From: Ectopseudomonas oleovorans
GTDB lineage: Bacteria > Pseudomonadota > Gammaproteobacteria > Pseudomonadales > Pseudomonadaceae
Direction of reading: 5' to 3'
Assembly: GCF_003052605.1 (NCBI RefSeq)
Contig: NZ_QASO01000130.1
Location: 124,001 to 188,000, forward strand
DNA length: 64,000 bases
The position numbers were made by a program, and so were the translations under genes. This document shows positions 18,236-27,853 of the stretch, piece by piece (the stretch's first letter is position 1; each line of letters opens with the position of its first letter). The notes beneath the pieces are model-generated. The model did no database searches, was not told the DNA's origin, and saw only the letters and a list, made by a program, of their open reading frames with translations.

Positions 18236-18254
18236 ATTAACGTCCAGCGTGCCC

Positions 18255-19016
18255 CTACGCCACCCGATCCTTACGCAACAAATAACTATCCATGATCCAC
18301 CCATTGCGCTCCCGCGCCTCGGCGCGGGTGGTGACGATGCGCTCAGCCACCTCATCCAGCGGCCCGGCGATCAGGATTTCATCGGCAGTGCCGACATAGG
18401 CGCCCCAGTAGATATGCAGGCCCTGACCGACGAAGCGGCGGTAGGTGTCCTTGGCGTCGAGCATCACCGCCACGCTGTCCACGCCTTGCGGCCAGCCTTC
18501 GGCGAGCAGGCGGCCGGTGGTGATTTCCACGGCGCGGCCGATGCTGTTAAGCGGGATGCGATGCCGTGCGGTCAGCGCCTGCAGGCTGGTGATGCCGGGG
18601 ATCACGTCATAAACGAAGTCGCTACGCCGTGCGGCGATGGCCTCGATGATGCGGATGCTGCTGTCGTATAGCGATGGGTCGCCCCAGACCATAAAGGCCG
18701 CCGTCTCGCCGTCGGCCATCTGCTCGTCGATCAGTTGCTCGAACACCGCCTGCTTGTCGCGGTTGAGTTCGTCGACGCTGGCGCGGTAGTCCGCTGCCTC
18801 GCGTTCGCGCTCCGGTTGCAGGCCTTCGGCGAAACGCGGCATGTGGCCTTCGAGGAAACGTGCGCAGATTTCCCGGCGTAGGGCGTTGAGCTTGTGCTTG
18901 GCCGCGCCCTTGTCCATCAGGAAGATCACGTCGCTGCGGCGCAGCGCCTTGATCGCCTGGTAGGTGATGTAGTCCGGGTCGCCGGCGCCGATGCCGACCA
19001 GCAGCAGGGTTTTCAT
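18255..19016 (-). CDS. cobF: Precorrin-6A synthase (deacetylating)
   Basis: 253 residues. SAM-dependent C1 methylation with loss of the C1 acetyl group (precorrin-5 to precorrin-6A), specific to the aerobic pathway. LLLVGIGAGDPDYITYQAIKAL at the N-terminus, FMVWGDPSLYDSSIRI in the middle and VIPGITSLQALTARHRIPL are class III methylase motifs with the CobF-type spacing. ATG 19016 overlaps the stop of the upstream VWA gene (ATGA). Last gene of the cobW-cobN-chlI-like-chlD-like-cobF series. Confidence 0.95.
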   Translation of the reverse strand: MKTLLLVGIGAGDPDYITYQAIKALRRSDVIFLMDKGAAKHKLNALRREICARFLEGHMPRFAEGLQPEREREAADYRASVDELNRDKQAVFEQLIDEQMADGETAAFMVWGDPSLYDSSIRIIEAIAARRSDFVYDVIPGITSLQALTARHRIPLNSIGRAVEITTGRLLAEGWPQGVDSVAVMLDAKDTYRRFVGQGLHIYWGAYVGTADEILIAGPLDEVAERIVTTRAEARERNGWIMDSYLLRKDRVA

Positions 19017-19780
19017 GGGGTTCTCCAGGTGCGGCCTGACGCGCCGGGCGCCAGGTCGTCGATATGGTGGTAGTCGGCCTGTAGCGCCTGCGCCATCTGG
19101 CGGGCGCGACCCAGGCGGATGGGCGCACGTTCGGTATCGAGCAGCAGGGTTGGGCACGGCAGGGGCACCAGCGCTGGCAGATCACGCAGGCGGCCATCGG
19201 TCAGGATCAGCAGGCGCTGGCGTTCGTTCGGTTTCAGACGCTGACGGCGCAACAGCCAATCGCCGGCCTGTTGCAGGGCATCGAGCAGCGGCGTACCACC
19301 ACCAGCGCCCAATTCGTGCAGCCAACGGTGCAGCTCGGCGCTGGCCTTGCGCCCCTGCCACAGCCATTGCGCTTCGCGGCCACCGGCCTGCAGCACGGCC
19401 AGGCGCGCGCGCTGGCGATAGGCGCTGTCGAACACCTCCGCTAGCACGCCCTTGGCCCGGCTTAGCGCACCATGGCGGCGGGTGGAGGCGGAGGCATCCA
19501 CCAGCACCAGCCATAGCTCTTCGGCCTGCTGGCTGCGCGGGCGCAGAACCAGTTGTTCGCGGCGTTGCGGCCGGCCCTGGCGCAGAGTCGCCGCCCAGTC
19601 GATACGACCGGCCACGCCGCTACGTGCAGCACCATGCAGGCCGCCGCCGAGTCTTCCGGGCCGGTTGCGGGCATCCGCGCCAGTGGCTGTGCGCGGGCGG
19701 ATGCTCAGGGCTTTTTTGGCCAGCGCGGCGGCACCCGCCGCTCGCCCATGGCCTGTGGCTGGGCCGGCAGTTCGCCCCAC
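19013..19780 (-). CDS. VWA-domain protein, ChlD/CobT-like chelatase subunit
   Basis: Up to 255 residues. The VWA fold shows the MIDAS motif DASAST ([16 protein letters not shown]), [17 protein letters not shown] and [11 protein letters not shown]. Probably the integrin-like partner of the AAA+ protein encoded just upstream; the pair would power CobN, replacing the CobS-CobT found in alphaproteobacteria. The start is unclear: the frame opens with GTG at 19780, overlapping the AAA+ gene by 76 nt, and no ATG follows nearby. A shorter start near the AAA+ stop is possible. The stop overlaps cobF by ATGA. Confidence 0.8.
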   Translation of the reverse strand: MGRTAGPATGHGRAAGAAALAKKALSIRPRTATGADARNRPGRLGGGLHGAARSGVAGRIDWAATLRQGRPQRREQLVLRPRSQQAEELWLVLVDASASTRRHGALSRAKGVLAEVFDSAYRQRARLAVLQAGGREAQWLWQGRKASAELHRWLHELGAGGGTPLLDALQQAGDWLLRRQRLKPNERQRLLILTDGRLRDLPALVPLPCPTLLLDTERAPIRLGRARQMAQALQADYHHIDDLAPGASGRTWRTP

Positions 19781-20706
19781 TGACCTTGGCCCTGACTCTG
19801 TTCCTGCGCCTGCTGCGGTGCCTGGCGCTGCTCCGGCGGCGTGGTAGCCGGCGGCTGTTGCTGGCGACGACGGTGGCGCAGAACGAAGTCCTCCACCGCA
19901 TCGATATCCACAGGCTCGATGCCCGCCGCGCCACGCCAGGCCGCATGGGCACGGGCGGCGCGCAGCCAGACCAGGTCGGCACGCAGGCCATCGACGCCGG
20001 CAGCGAAGCAGCGCTGGCTGATCTCGCCCAGCGCCGCATCATCCAGCGGGATATCGGCCAGGCGCTGGCGGGCATTCTGGCAACGGGCCGCGAGGGCAGC
20101 CTGCTCGGTTTGCCAGCGCTGCAGGAAGGCAGCAGGGTCGGCATCGAAGGCCAGGCGGCGACGGACAATCTCGGCACGTTCGGTCGGTTGCGGCTGACCC
20201 TCGAGGGCCAAGTTGAGGCCGAAGCGGTCGAGCAGTTGCGGGCGCAGCTCGCCCTCCTCGGCATTCATGGTGCCGATCAGCACGAAGCGCGCGGCATGCC
20301 GATGGGAGATGCCGTCACGCTCGACATGGTTGACCCCACTGGCGGCGGCATCGAGCAGCAGATCGACCAGATGATCCGGCAGCAGGTTGACCTCATCGAC
20401 ATACAACACGCCACCGTCAGCACGGGCCAGCAGGCCGGGAGAGAACTGCGCACGGCCTTCGCCCAGCGCCGCGTCCAGATCCAGGGTGCCGACGATGCGC
20501 TCCTCGCTGGCGCCCAGCGGCAGAGTGACGAAGCGCCCGCCGTCCAGCAGGTCGGCCAGGCCACGGGCCAGTGTGGACTTGGCCATGCCGCGCGGGCCCT
20601 CGATCAGCACCCCACCGATGGCCGGGTCGATGGCCGCCAGGCACAGCGCCAGCTTCAGCGAATCGGCGCCGACCACGGCGGCGAGGGGGAAGTGATGTTC
20701 GGTCAT
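19705..20706 (-). CDS. AAA+ ATPase, ChlI/BchI-like chelatase subunit
   Basis: 333 residues from ATG 20706. Walker [17 protein letters not shown] (residues about 36-50), Walker [18 protein letters not shown] (about 95-110) and sensor-like [21 protein letters not shown] are those of magnesium chelatase subunit I. The last 50 residues are a Gln/Pro-rich tail. Located downstream of cobN, so the role is ATP-driven cobalt insertion with CobN, not chlorophyll synthesis. Overlaps the VWA gene. Confidence 0.88.
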   Translation of the reverse strand: MTEHHFPLAAVVGADSLKLALCLAAIDPAIGGVLIEGPRGMAKSTLARGLADLLDGGRFVTLPLGASEERIVGTLDLDAALGEGRAQFSPGLLARADGGVLYVDEVNLLPDHLVDLLLDAAASGVNHVERDGISHRHAARFVLIGTMNAEEGELRPQLLDRFGLNLALEGQPQPTERAEIVRRRLAFDADPAAFLQRWQTEQAALAARCQNARQRLADIPLDDAALGEISQRCFAAGVDGLRADLVWLRAARAHAAWRGAAGIEPVDIDAVEDFVLRHRRRQQQPPATTPPEQRQAPQQAQEQSQGQGQWGELPAQPQAMGERRVPPRWPKKP

Positions 20707-20742
20707 GGCTGTGATCCGTGGAGGTGAAGGGTCGCACCAGGC

Positions 20743-20978
20743 TGTTGTGGGAGGGGCTTTAGCCGCGAGCCTGTCGCCGCTAAAGCGCCTCCCACAAGGG
20801 GCACGCTGCACCCGTAGGGTGGGTTAGCGGCGCAGAACGCCGGCCTTGTATCTGCAGAAAAACTCGGCGCGCCGCGTAACCCACCAGGCGATATACCGTG
20901 TGGCGCCAATGGTGGGTTACGCCGCACCCGCTTCAGCGAGTTGGCCAGCAACCATGACAGGCGGCTAACCCACCCTAC
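20743..20978. repeat. Repeat-filled cobN-chlI spacer: REP hairpin and a GTAGGGTGGGTTA inverted pair
   Basis: First, TGTGGGAGGGGCTTTAGCCGCGA pairs with CGCTAAAGCGCCTCCCACA (20743-20798). Then GTAGGGTGGGTTAGCGG (20814) pairs with the distal CGGCTAACCCACCCTAC (ending 20978), with further GGGTTACGCCG-type copies inside. No gene in this interval. A half copy of the first type (TGTGGGAGGCGCTTTAGC) also lies at about 3226-3243. Confidence 0.8.
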
Positions 20979-20992
20979 AGGAAAGTGTCGCT

Positions 20993-23900
20993 TCATGATT
21001 CCTCGCTATCGAGCAGCAGGTTCTCCAGCGCTTCGCGGTAGTCGCCGGGATTCTCCCACAGGCCGCGCTGCTGGGCTTCCAGCAGGCGTTCGAGGATATC
21101 GTTGAGCGCGCCGGGGTTGTGCTGCTGGATAAAGTCGCGGGTACCTTTGTCGAGCAGGTAGGCATCGGTGAGCAGTGCGTACTGGTGGTCATCGACCAGC
21201 TCGCTGGTGGCGTCGAAGGCGAACAGGTAGTCGATGGTCGCGGCCAGCTCGAAGGCGCCCTTGTAGCCGTGGCGCTTCATGCCCTCGATCCATTTGGGGT
21301 TGGCGGCGCGGGCACGCACCACGCGATTGAGTTCTTCCTTGAGGCTACGAATGCGCGGCGTGTCCGGCTGGCTGTTGTCGCCGAAGTAGCTGGCCACCTT
21401 GAGCCCGCGCAGGGTTTCCACCGCCGCCAGCATGCCGCCCTGGAACTGGTAGTAGTCGTTGGAATCGAGGATGTCGTGCTCGCGGTTGTCCTGGTTGTGC
21501 AGCACCGCCTGCATCTGCTCCAGGCGCTCGACGAAGCGCTGCCGTGCGGGCGCGCCCTCGGCGCCGCTACCGTAGGCGTAGCCGCCCCAGTTCAGGTAGA
21601 CCTCGGCCAAATCCGCGCGGCTCTGCCACAGGCGCTCCTCGATGGCGTTCTGCACCCCAGCGCCATAGGCCCCCGGTTTGGCGCCGAACACCCGCCAGCC
21701 GGCCTGACGCCGCGCTTCGGCTTCATCCAGGCCGCCATCCTTGAGCGCCAGCGATTCGCGCCAGACCCGCGCCGACAGCGGGTTCATGTCTTCCGGTTCG
21801 TCCAGCTCGATCACTGCCTGCACGGCCTCGTCGAACAGGCGAATCAGGTTGCTGAAGGCATCGCGGAAGAAGCCGGATACGCGCAGGGTGACGTCCACCC
21901 GTGGCCGACTCAACTGCTCCAGCGGCAACACCTCGAAGCGCTCGACGCGCTGGCTGCCCGGCTGCCACACCGGGCGCACGCCCATCAGCGCCAGGGCCTG
22001 GGCGATATCGTCGCCGCCGGTACGCATGGTCGCCGTGCCCCATACCGACAGGCCGAGTTGGCGCAGGTGATCGCCTTCGTCCTGTAGATGGCGCTCCAGC
22101 AGGCGATCCGCCGCCTGCACGCCGAGGCGCCAGGCGGTGGGCGTGGGCAGGTGGCGCACGTCGACGGTGAAAAAGTTGCGCCCTGTGGGCAGCACATCGA
22201 GGCGCCCGCGACTGGGTGCGCCGCTCGGCCCGGCGGGCACGAAACGCCCCTCCAACGCCGCCAGCAGGCCGCCCATCTCGGCGTCGCCGCAGGCATCGAG
22301 CAGCGGTGCGATATGCTCGGCCAAGCCGTCGAGGATCAACGCCACCTCGGCGCCAAAAGCGTCGATACGCTCGCCCGCCAGGCGCTGCTCGATCAATCTC
22401 AATGCCAGCAGCTCCAGGCGCTCGCGGGTATCACCCACGGTGCGCCACAGGCTGTTATCCACAGCCTGCAACGCCTGTGGACGCAGCCCCTCCCAGGGCT
22501 GACCCATATCGCAATCCAGCGGATCGAGGCCCAGTTCCAGGCCACGGGCCAGCGCACGTAGCAGGCTGGCATTGGCACCCTGGCCATCGCCACGGGGGAT
22601 GCGCAGCAGCGCCAGCAGGGTGTCACGGCGCAGTTGCCCGGCGGGTGACTCGCCAAATACGTGCAGGCCATCGCGGATCTGCGATTCCTTGAGGTCGCAC
22701 AGGTAGGCGTCGAGCTGCGGCAACCAACTGTCATCGTCATCATTGAGTTGCAGGCCCAGCTCGCGGTCGAGGCTGGCCTCGCGCACCTTGGCCAGAATCT
22801 CGCCACGCAGCTCCATGGCGCGGCGCTGGTCGAGCTGGCTGGCCTCGAAATACTCGTCAGCCAGGCGCTCCAGATCGCGCAGCGGGCCATAGCTCTCGGC
22901 GCGGGTCAGCGGCGGCATCAGGTGGTCGATGATCACTGCCTGGGTGCGACGCTTGGCCTGCGCGCCCTCGCCCGGATCGTTGACGATAAACGGGTAGACG
23001 TTGGGCAGCGGGCCGATCAGCGCCTGCGGCCAGCAGCCCTCGGACAGGCCAACGCTCTTGCCCGGCAGCCATTCCAGATTGCCGTGCTTGCCGACGTGGA
23101 TCAGCGCATCGGCGGCGAACGCCGTGCGCAGCCAGGCGTAGAAGGCGATATAGCCGTGCGGCGGCACCAGATCGGGGTCGTGGTAGACCGCCGCCGGATC
23201 GAGCTGATAACCGCGTGCCGGCTGGATGCCGACGAAGGTCAGGCCGAAACGCAGGCCAGCAACCATCATCCGCCCGCTGCGGAACATCGGATCGTCCTGC
23301 GGCTCGCCCCAGCGCTCGCGCACGGCTTGTTGATTCTGTTCAGGCAGGCTGTGGAAAAACCCCAGATAGTCATCCAGCGCCAGGCTCTGTGCACAGGGCC
23401 GGGTATCCAGACCATCGAGGTCGTTGGTCACGCCACCGAGCAGGCTGTGGACAAGTTCGGTGCCGCTGTCCGGCAGGTTATCCACTGGATAGCCCTGCTG
23501 TTGCAGCGCCTGCAGGATATTCAGCGCGGCGGCGGGCGTATCCAGGCCGACACCGTTGCCGATGCGCCCATCGCGGGTCGGGTAGTTGGCCAGAATCAAG
23601 CCGATTCGCTTCTGATCGTTGCTTTTGATCGCCAACTGACACCATTTACCTGCCAGTTCAGCGACATAAGCCATGCCCGACTCATGCGCCTGGTAGCACA
23701 CCACGTCGCTCTGGCTGCGCTCGCTACGCCAGGCCAGCCCCTTGAAGCTGATGGCGGTGCCGATCAGCCGGCCATCCAGCTCGGGCAACACCACATGCAT
23801 GGCCAGGTCACGCGAGCCCAGGCCCTGAGTGCTGGCCTGCCACTGCGCGTGGTTGTCCAGCGAGCAGATGGCCTGCAGTACCGGGATATCGCGGCGGAAG

Positions 23901-24739
23901 ACCCGCGCCTGCGGCGCCTCGGGGTTGGATAGGGCGAAGCCGGTGGTGTTGATGATCAGCGCGGCGTCGGTGTCATCCAGCCAGGCCTGCACCTGATCCA
24001 GGCAGGCAGGTTCCTTGAGGCTGGCCACAGCAATGGGTAGCGGGTTAAGGCCCTGGCCGAACAGGTGCTGGCAGAAGGTATCGACGAAGACGGTGTTCGC
24101 CGACTGCACATGGTTGCGGTAGAACAGCAGCGCCACCACGGGCGCGTCCGGTTGCCACTGCGCCTGCCAGGCGGCCAGCGTGGCCAGGCTACGCTGCGGG
24201 TGATAAAGACCGACACGCGGCAGCGGCTGCGGCTCCTGCCAAGTGTCGTCACGCCCTAGCCAGCGGCTGCCGATGCAGCGGAACAGCTGGCGGGCATTGT
24301 CCAGCCCACCCTGGCGCAGGTACTGCCACAGGCGCTGGCTGTCTTGCTCGGCGACGTTGCCGAGCGCACTCAGCTCCGGGTCGGGCTTGTCGTCACCCGG
24401 CACCATGATCACCGTGGCGCCGCGCGCACCCAGCTCAACCAGCCGCTCGACGCCGTAGCGCCAGTAGCTCACGCCGCCATGCACCGAGATCAGGATGACC
24501 TTGGCATGCTGCAGCACCTGCTCGACGTAATAATCCACCGAGGCGTTGTTGCTCAGTTGCGCCGGGCTGGCCAGACGCAGACTGGGGTAGTCGTCCGGCA
24601 GTTGCCGGGCGGCTTCGGCTAACAGGGAAAGGTGCGAATCACCCGTGCACAGGATCACCAGATCGGCAGGCGTCTGGCCGAGGTCGGCGATGCTGTCTGC
24701 CGGCAGTTGAGCGCCGGGTTGGGTGCGCAGTAAGTGCAT
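20993..24739 (-). CDS. cobN: Cobaltochelatase subunit CobN
   Basis: 1248 residues, the usual size of the large chelatase subunit that binds hydrogenobyrinate a,c-diamide and inserts Co2+. Recognisable segments: ILISVHGGVSYWRYGVERL near residue 85, LNILQALQQQGYPVDNLP, HVGKHGNLEWLPGKSVGLS in the central catalytic region, and SNDYYQFQGGMLAAVETLRG with NPKWIEGMKRHGYKGAFE near the C-terminus. ATG 24739 has only a weak ribosome site. Flanked by a REP and cobW upstream and by the AAA+/VWA partner genes downstream. Confidence 0.96.
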   Translation of the reverse strand: MHLLRTQPGAQLPADSIADLGQTPADLVILCTGDSHLSLLAEAARQLPDDYPSLRLASPAQLSNNASVDYYVEQVLQHAKVILISVHGGVSYWRYGVERLVELGARGATVIMVPGDDKPDPELSALGNVAEQDSQRLWQYLRQGGLDNARQLFRCIGSRWLGRDDTWQEPQPLPRVGLYHPQRSLATLAAWQAQWQPDAPVVALLFYRNHVQSANTVFVDTFCQHLFGQGLNPLPIAVASLKEPACLDQVQAWLDDTDAALIINTTGFALSNPEAPQARVFRRDIPVLQAICSLDNHAQWQASTQGLGSRDLAMHVVLPELDGRLIGTAISFKGLAWRSERSQSDVVCYQAHESGMAYVAELAGKWCQLAIKSNDQKRIGLILANYPTRDGRIGNGVGLDTPAAALNILQALQQQGYPVDNLPDSGTELVHSLLGGVTNDLDGLDTRPCAQSLALDDYLGFFHSLPEQNQQAVRERWGEPQDDPMFRSGRMMVAGLRFGLTFVGIQPARGYQLDPAAVYHDPDLVPPHGYIAFYAWLRTAFAADALIHVGKHGNLEWLPGKSVGLSEGCWPQALIGPLPNVYPFIVNDPGEGAQAKRRTQAVIIDHLMPPLTRAESYGPLRDLERLADEYFEASQLDQRRAMELRGEILAKVREASLDRELGLQLNDDDDSWLPQLDAYLCDLKESQIRDGLHVFGESPAGQLRRDTLLALLRIPRGDGQGANASLLRALARGLELGLDPLDCDMGQPWEGLRPQALQAVDNSLWRTVGDTRERLELLALRLIEQRLAGERIDAFGAEVALILDGLAEHIAPLLDACGDAEMGGLLAALEGRFVPAGPSGAPSRGRLDVLPTGRNFFTVDVRHLPTPTAWRLGVQAADRLLERHLQDEGDHLRQLGLSVWGTATMRTGGDDIAQALALMGVRPVWQPGSQRVERFEVLPLEQLSRPRVDVTLRVSGFFRDAFSNLIRLFDEAVQAVIELDEPEDMNPLSARVWRESLALKDGGLDEAEARRQAGWRVFGAKPGAYGAGVQNAIEERLWQSRADLAEVYLNWGGYAYGSGAEGAPARQRFVERLEQMQAVLHNQDNREHDILDSNDYYQFQGGMLAAVETLRGLKVASYFGDNSQPDTPRIRSLKEELNRVVRARAANPKWIEGMKRHGYKGAFELAATIDYLFAFDATSELVDDHQYALLTDAYLLDKGTRDFIQQHNPGALNDILERLLEAQQRGLWENPGDYREALENLLLDSEES

Positions 24740-24755
24740 CTACGAATCCAAGTAC

Positions 24756-24808
24756 ATCGCCCGCAAGCGGGCTCCTACAGGGTGTGTAGGAGCCCGCTTG
24801 CGGGCGAT
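24756..24808. repeat. REP palindrome between cobW and cobN
   Basis: ATCGCCCGCAAGCGGGCTCC...TAC and its exact complement (about 23 bp each) face each other across 7 bp. Same REP family as the cobJ array at 11447-11765. Positioned between two genes of one operon, where such elements often set differential mRNA stability. Confidence 0.9.
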
Positions 24809-24813
24809 CATTA

Positions 24814-25863
24814 TCAAGCCAGCGCCGCCTTCAGCTCGGCTTCGATAGCCGCGCGGTCGAGCTGCTGGCCGATCACCACCAGGCGGCTCAGGCGCGGCTC
24901 GTCGGCCTGCCAGGCGCGGTCGAAGTGGCGGTCGAAACGCTGGCCAACGCCCTGCACCAGCAGACGCATGGGTTTGCCAGGGATGGCAGCGAAGCCTTTC
25001 ACACGCAGGATGCCGTACTTGGCCACAGCGTCCTTCAACGCAGCCAGCAGGCGCGCCTCCTCTGTTTCCGGTAGTTCCACGTGGAACGAGTCGAATTCCT
25101 CATGATCGTGGTCTTCGTCTTCATCGTCATGGTGGGTGCGACGGCTGTCGATATGCAGCTCGGTTTCGCTGTTCAGGCCGAGTAGCACGTCCAGCGGCAG
25201 TTCGCCGCCGTGCGCCTCGATCACCTTGACTGCCGGCGGCAGCTCTTCGGCCACCTCGGCGCGCACGGCGGCCAGTGCCTCGGCGTCGAGCAGATCGGCC
25301 TTGTTGAGGATCACCAGGTCGGCGCTGGCCAACTGGTCGGCGAACAGCTCGTGCAGCGGCGATTCGTGGTCGAGGTTGGGGTCGAGCTTGCGCTGCTCGT
25401 CCACCTGATCGGGGAAGGCGGCGAAGGTGCCGGCGAGCACCGCCGGGCTGTCGACCACAGTGATCACCGCGTCGACCGTGCAGGCGTTGCGGATTTCCGG
25501 CCAGTTGAAGGCCTGCACCAAAGGCTTGGGCAGCGCCAGGCCACTGGTCTCGATGAGGATATGGTCAAGATCGCCACGGCGCGCCACCAGCTCGCGCATC
25601 ACCGGGAAGAATTCTTCCTGCACGGTGCAGCACAGGCAGCCGTTGGCCAGTTCGAAAACACGGCCATTGGCCTCCTCCTCGCTGCAGCCGATGGAGCATT
25701 GCTTGAGGATTTCGCCATCGATGCCCAGCTCGCCGAACTCGTTGACGATCACCGCGATACGGCGGCCGCCGGCATTGGCCAGCAGGTGACGCAGCAGAGT
25801 GGTTTTGCCGGCACCGAGAAAACCGGTGACGATGGTGACAGGCAGTTTGGCGAGGGTTTTCAT
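24814..25863 (-). CDS. cobW: CobW-type metallochaperone GTPase
   Basis: 349 residues from ATG 25863. COG0523 G3E GTPase: Walker A TGFLGAGKTTLLRHLL, the metal-binding CxCC in NGCLCCTVQEEF, switch region ETSGLALPKPLV and the guanine motif NKAD. A His/Asp-rich stretch (HHDDEDEDHDHEE, residues about 242-254) is a probable metal site. Thought to deliver Co2+ to CobN. First gene after the B12 riboswitch at 25974-26136; cobN follows after a REP. Confidence 0.95.
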   Translation of the reverse strand: MKTLAKLPVTIVTGFLGAGKTTLLRHLLANAGGRRIAVIVNEFGELGIDGEILKQCSIGCSEEEANGRVFELANGCLCCTVQEEFFPVMRELVARRGDLDHILIETSGLALPKPLVQAFNWPEIRNACTVDAVITVVDSPAVLAGTFAAFPDQVDEQRKLDPNLDHESPLHELFADQLASADLVILNKADLLDAEALAAVRAEVAEELPPAVKVIEAHGGELPLDVLLGLNSETELHIDSRRTHHDDEDEDHDHEEFDSFHVELPETEEARLLAALKDAVAKYGILRVKGFAAIPGKPMRLLVQGVGQRFDRHFDRAWQADEPRLSRLVVIGQQLDRAAIEAELKAALA

Positions 25864-25973
25864 GGCGGGCCCCGTGGCGTCGGTAAGTTCGGCGGACGGG
25901 TACGCGCAGGCGAGCACGCAAGGGCGTGCTGGCCGCGTCGGATCACCCCGTCCGAGCAAGTGGCTAGTCAGTC

Positions 25974-26136
25974 GAGGCAGGTCTCCTGGCTCACGGTCGC
26001 GCATCGCGTGCCCTTCACCTTCCCGCCTAAGGCAGTGGTGTATTGAAGGGTTTAAGACCGTTTACAGTTGCGGGGGCAGCCAGGGCATCACCCTGTTCCC
26101 TCTTAGCTCCCCAGCGGTTAGCCGGGAAGAACCTCG
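25974..26136 (-). promoter_or_regulatory. Cobalamin riboswitch upstream of cobW
   Basis: Minus-strand order: AGGTTCTTCCC, GCTAAGAGGGAACAGGGTG, GGCTGCCCCCGCAACTGTAA, ACCACTG, GGGAAGGTGAAGG, GTGAGCCAGGAGACCTGCCT. This is an uninterrupted B12 aptamer about 110 bp before cobW and the best internal template for judging the split copy at 6481-6905. Confidence 0.94.
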
Positions 26137-26237
26137 AAAGCGAGAAGGCTACGCAGGCCGCAGCGGCCGGTCAATCACGGTTGACCGCTGGCAGGTGCCA
26201 TGATGAGCTACGCCACCGCTAAGCCCGAATACCACTC

Positions 26238-26675
26238 ATGTTGCCGACCACCTCCGATCATCCTTCTGCCTCATCGATACAGGTCGTCGCCGGGCTGGGA
26301 TGTCGACGTGGCTGCAGCCAGGACGAGCTGCTCGACCAGCTTATCCACAGCCTGGCTCGGCATGAGCTGACGGTGGACAACCTCGCCGGCCTGGCCAGCA
26401 TCGCCCACAAGCGCAACGAAGCCAGCCTGCATGGCCTGGCCGAGCACCTGGCCCTGGAGTTGGTGTTCTTCGCACCCGAGCAACTGAGCACCTATCAAGC
26501 CATGACCACCGGCAGTGCATTGACTCAAGCAGCCACAGGCAGTCCCGCCGTAGCGGAGCCTTGTGCCCTGGCATTGGCAGCGCGCCTGGGCACATCGCCC
26601 TGCCTGCTCGGAGAGAAAACCCGCAGCGCCAGCGCCACCTGTGCGCTAGCCACCTTCGATAGAGAACCTGCATGA
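26238..26675 (+). CDS. cobE: Cobalamin biosynthesis protein CobE (CbiG C-terminal-like)
   Basis: 145 residues. Carries the small CobE/CbiG_C fold signature: VVAGLGCRRGCSQDELLDQL at the N-terminus, ASIAHKRNEASLHGLAEHL in the middle and SPAVAEPCALALA near residue 105-120. Its exact step is not settled; it may bind a precorrin intermediate. Overlaps cobM by ATGA and is divergent from the cobW riboswitch. A short in-frame-unrelated ATG leader lies at about 26202. A CbiG_C-like domain is also present in the CobJ fusion, so the locus has two such domains. Confidence 0.88.
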   Translation: MLPTTSDHPSASSIQVVAGLGCRRGCSQDELLDQLIHSLARHELTVDNLAGLASIAHKRNEASLHGLAEHLALELVFFAPEQLSTYQAMTTGSALTQAATGSPAVAEPCALALAARLGTSPCLLGEKTRSASATCALATFDREPA

Positions 26676-27427
26676 CCGTCTACTTTATCGGTGCCGGCCC
26701 CGGCGATCCTGAACTGATCACCGTCAAGGGCCAGCGACTTATCCACAGCTGCCCGGTGATTCTCTATGCCGGCTCGCTGGTGCCCGAAGCCGTGCTGCAA
26801 GGTCACAGCGCCGAGCAGGTAGTCAACACCGCCGAGCTGCACCTGGGCGAGATCATCACGCTGCTACGCCAGGCCCATGAACGCGGCCTGGACGTGGCCC
26901 GCGTGCACTCGGGCGACCCGTCGCTATACGGCGCCATTGGCGAACAGATTCGCGAGCTGCGGGCGCTCGGCATCCCCTTCGAGATCATTCCCGGGGTCAC
27001 TGCCACCGCTGCCTGTGCGGCGTTGCTGGAATCCGAGCTGACCCTACCCGGCATTGCTCAGACGGTGATCCTCACCCGCTACGGCACCTCCTCGCCGATG
27101 CCCGAGGGCGAGCAACTACACGACCTGGCGCGACACCGCGCAACCCTGGCCATCCACCTCGGCGTGCGCCATCTACCGGCCATCGTCGAAGAACTACTGC
27201 CGCACTATGGCGCCGACTGCCCCATCGCGATTATCCACAGAGCGAGTTGGCCGGATCAGGACTGGGTGCTGGGCACACTGAGCGATATCGAAGAAAGGGT
27301 CGCCGCCAAGGACTTCCGCCGCACGGCGCTGATCCTGGTCGGCCGCGTGCTCAATCCAGGCGCCTTCGCGGAATCTGCGCTGTATGACGCAGCGCATCGG
27401 CACCTCTACCGCCCCGGCAGTGCCTGA
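26672..27427 (+). CDS. cobM: Precorrin-4 C11-methyltransferase
   Basis: 251 residues. Methylates precorrin-4 at C11 to precorrin-5. Class III methylase signatures: VYFIGAGPGDPELITVKGQRL, VARVHSGDPSLYGAIGEQI, IIPGVTATAACAALLESEL and ILTRYGTSSPMPEGE. Translationally coupled to cobE. It is the last gene of the cobalamin block; the sequence becomes AT-richer and gene-poor right after it. Confidence 0.96.
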   Translation: MTVYFIGAGPGDPELITVKGQRLIHSCPVILYAGSLVPEAVLQGHSAEQVVNTAELHLGEIITLLRQAHERGLDVARVHSGDPSLYGAIGEQIRELRALGIPFEIIPGVTATAACAALLESELTLPGIAQTVILTRYGTSSPMPEGEQLHDLARHRATLAIHLGVRHLPAIVEELLPHYGADCPIAIIHRASWPDQDWVLGTLSDIEERVAAKDFRRTALILVGRVLNPGAFAESALYDAAHRHLYRPGSA

Positions 27428-27649
27428 ACCCTGGCGATAAACCGTACAAAGCGCTGAAAGCCTTTCCGCGTGAGGCCTTCAGAGCTTTATCAACAGGATA
27501 GGAAGCGACTTATCCAATCAAGCTGTGGATAGTGGGCAAGCTGGCGAGCACTTTCTGTACAACTGACTGTAGAGCCCTATTTTCAACGGCTTCAGCCAAC
27601 TGTCACGAGGATATCCACAGCTTGATCCACGCCAACTGTGAGCAACTGC

Positions 27650-27853
27650 TCAGAGCTGTACTTCCACCCGTTTGATACCCAAGCCACGCAGCTCAACCAT
27701 CAACGCATCCAGACTGGTAAAGGTCTGCACCTGCTCGGCAGCGTCCACCAGAAAGAAGCTGCGCCCCGCATCCTTGTTGAAGAACACGATCCATTCGCTG
27801 GTATTGCCCGGGTTGACCATGACCTGGGTGTGGAACACCACGCCATCGGCCAA
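27650..27853 (-). CDS. Small hypothetical protein, possibly 5' truncated
   Basis: 67 residues ending TSLDALMVELRGLGIKRVEVQL, with NPGNTSEWIVFFNKDAGRSFFLVD in the middle. The composition looks like a real globular protein and the codon use is plausible, but no family is recognised with confidence. The upstream side switches abruptly to AT-rich DNA at about 27865, so the natural N-terminus may be lost. Low certainty. Confidence 0.4.
   Translation of the reverse strand: MADGVVFHTQVMVNPGNTSEWIVFFNKDAGRSFFLVDAAEQVQTFTSLDALMVELRGLGIKRVEVQL

Noticed and set aside
19013-20706. Magnesium chelatase for chlorophyll synthesis
   Set aside because: The ChlI/ChlD-like pair is embedded between cobN and cobF with no photosynthesis genes, so it is assigned to cobalt chelation.
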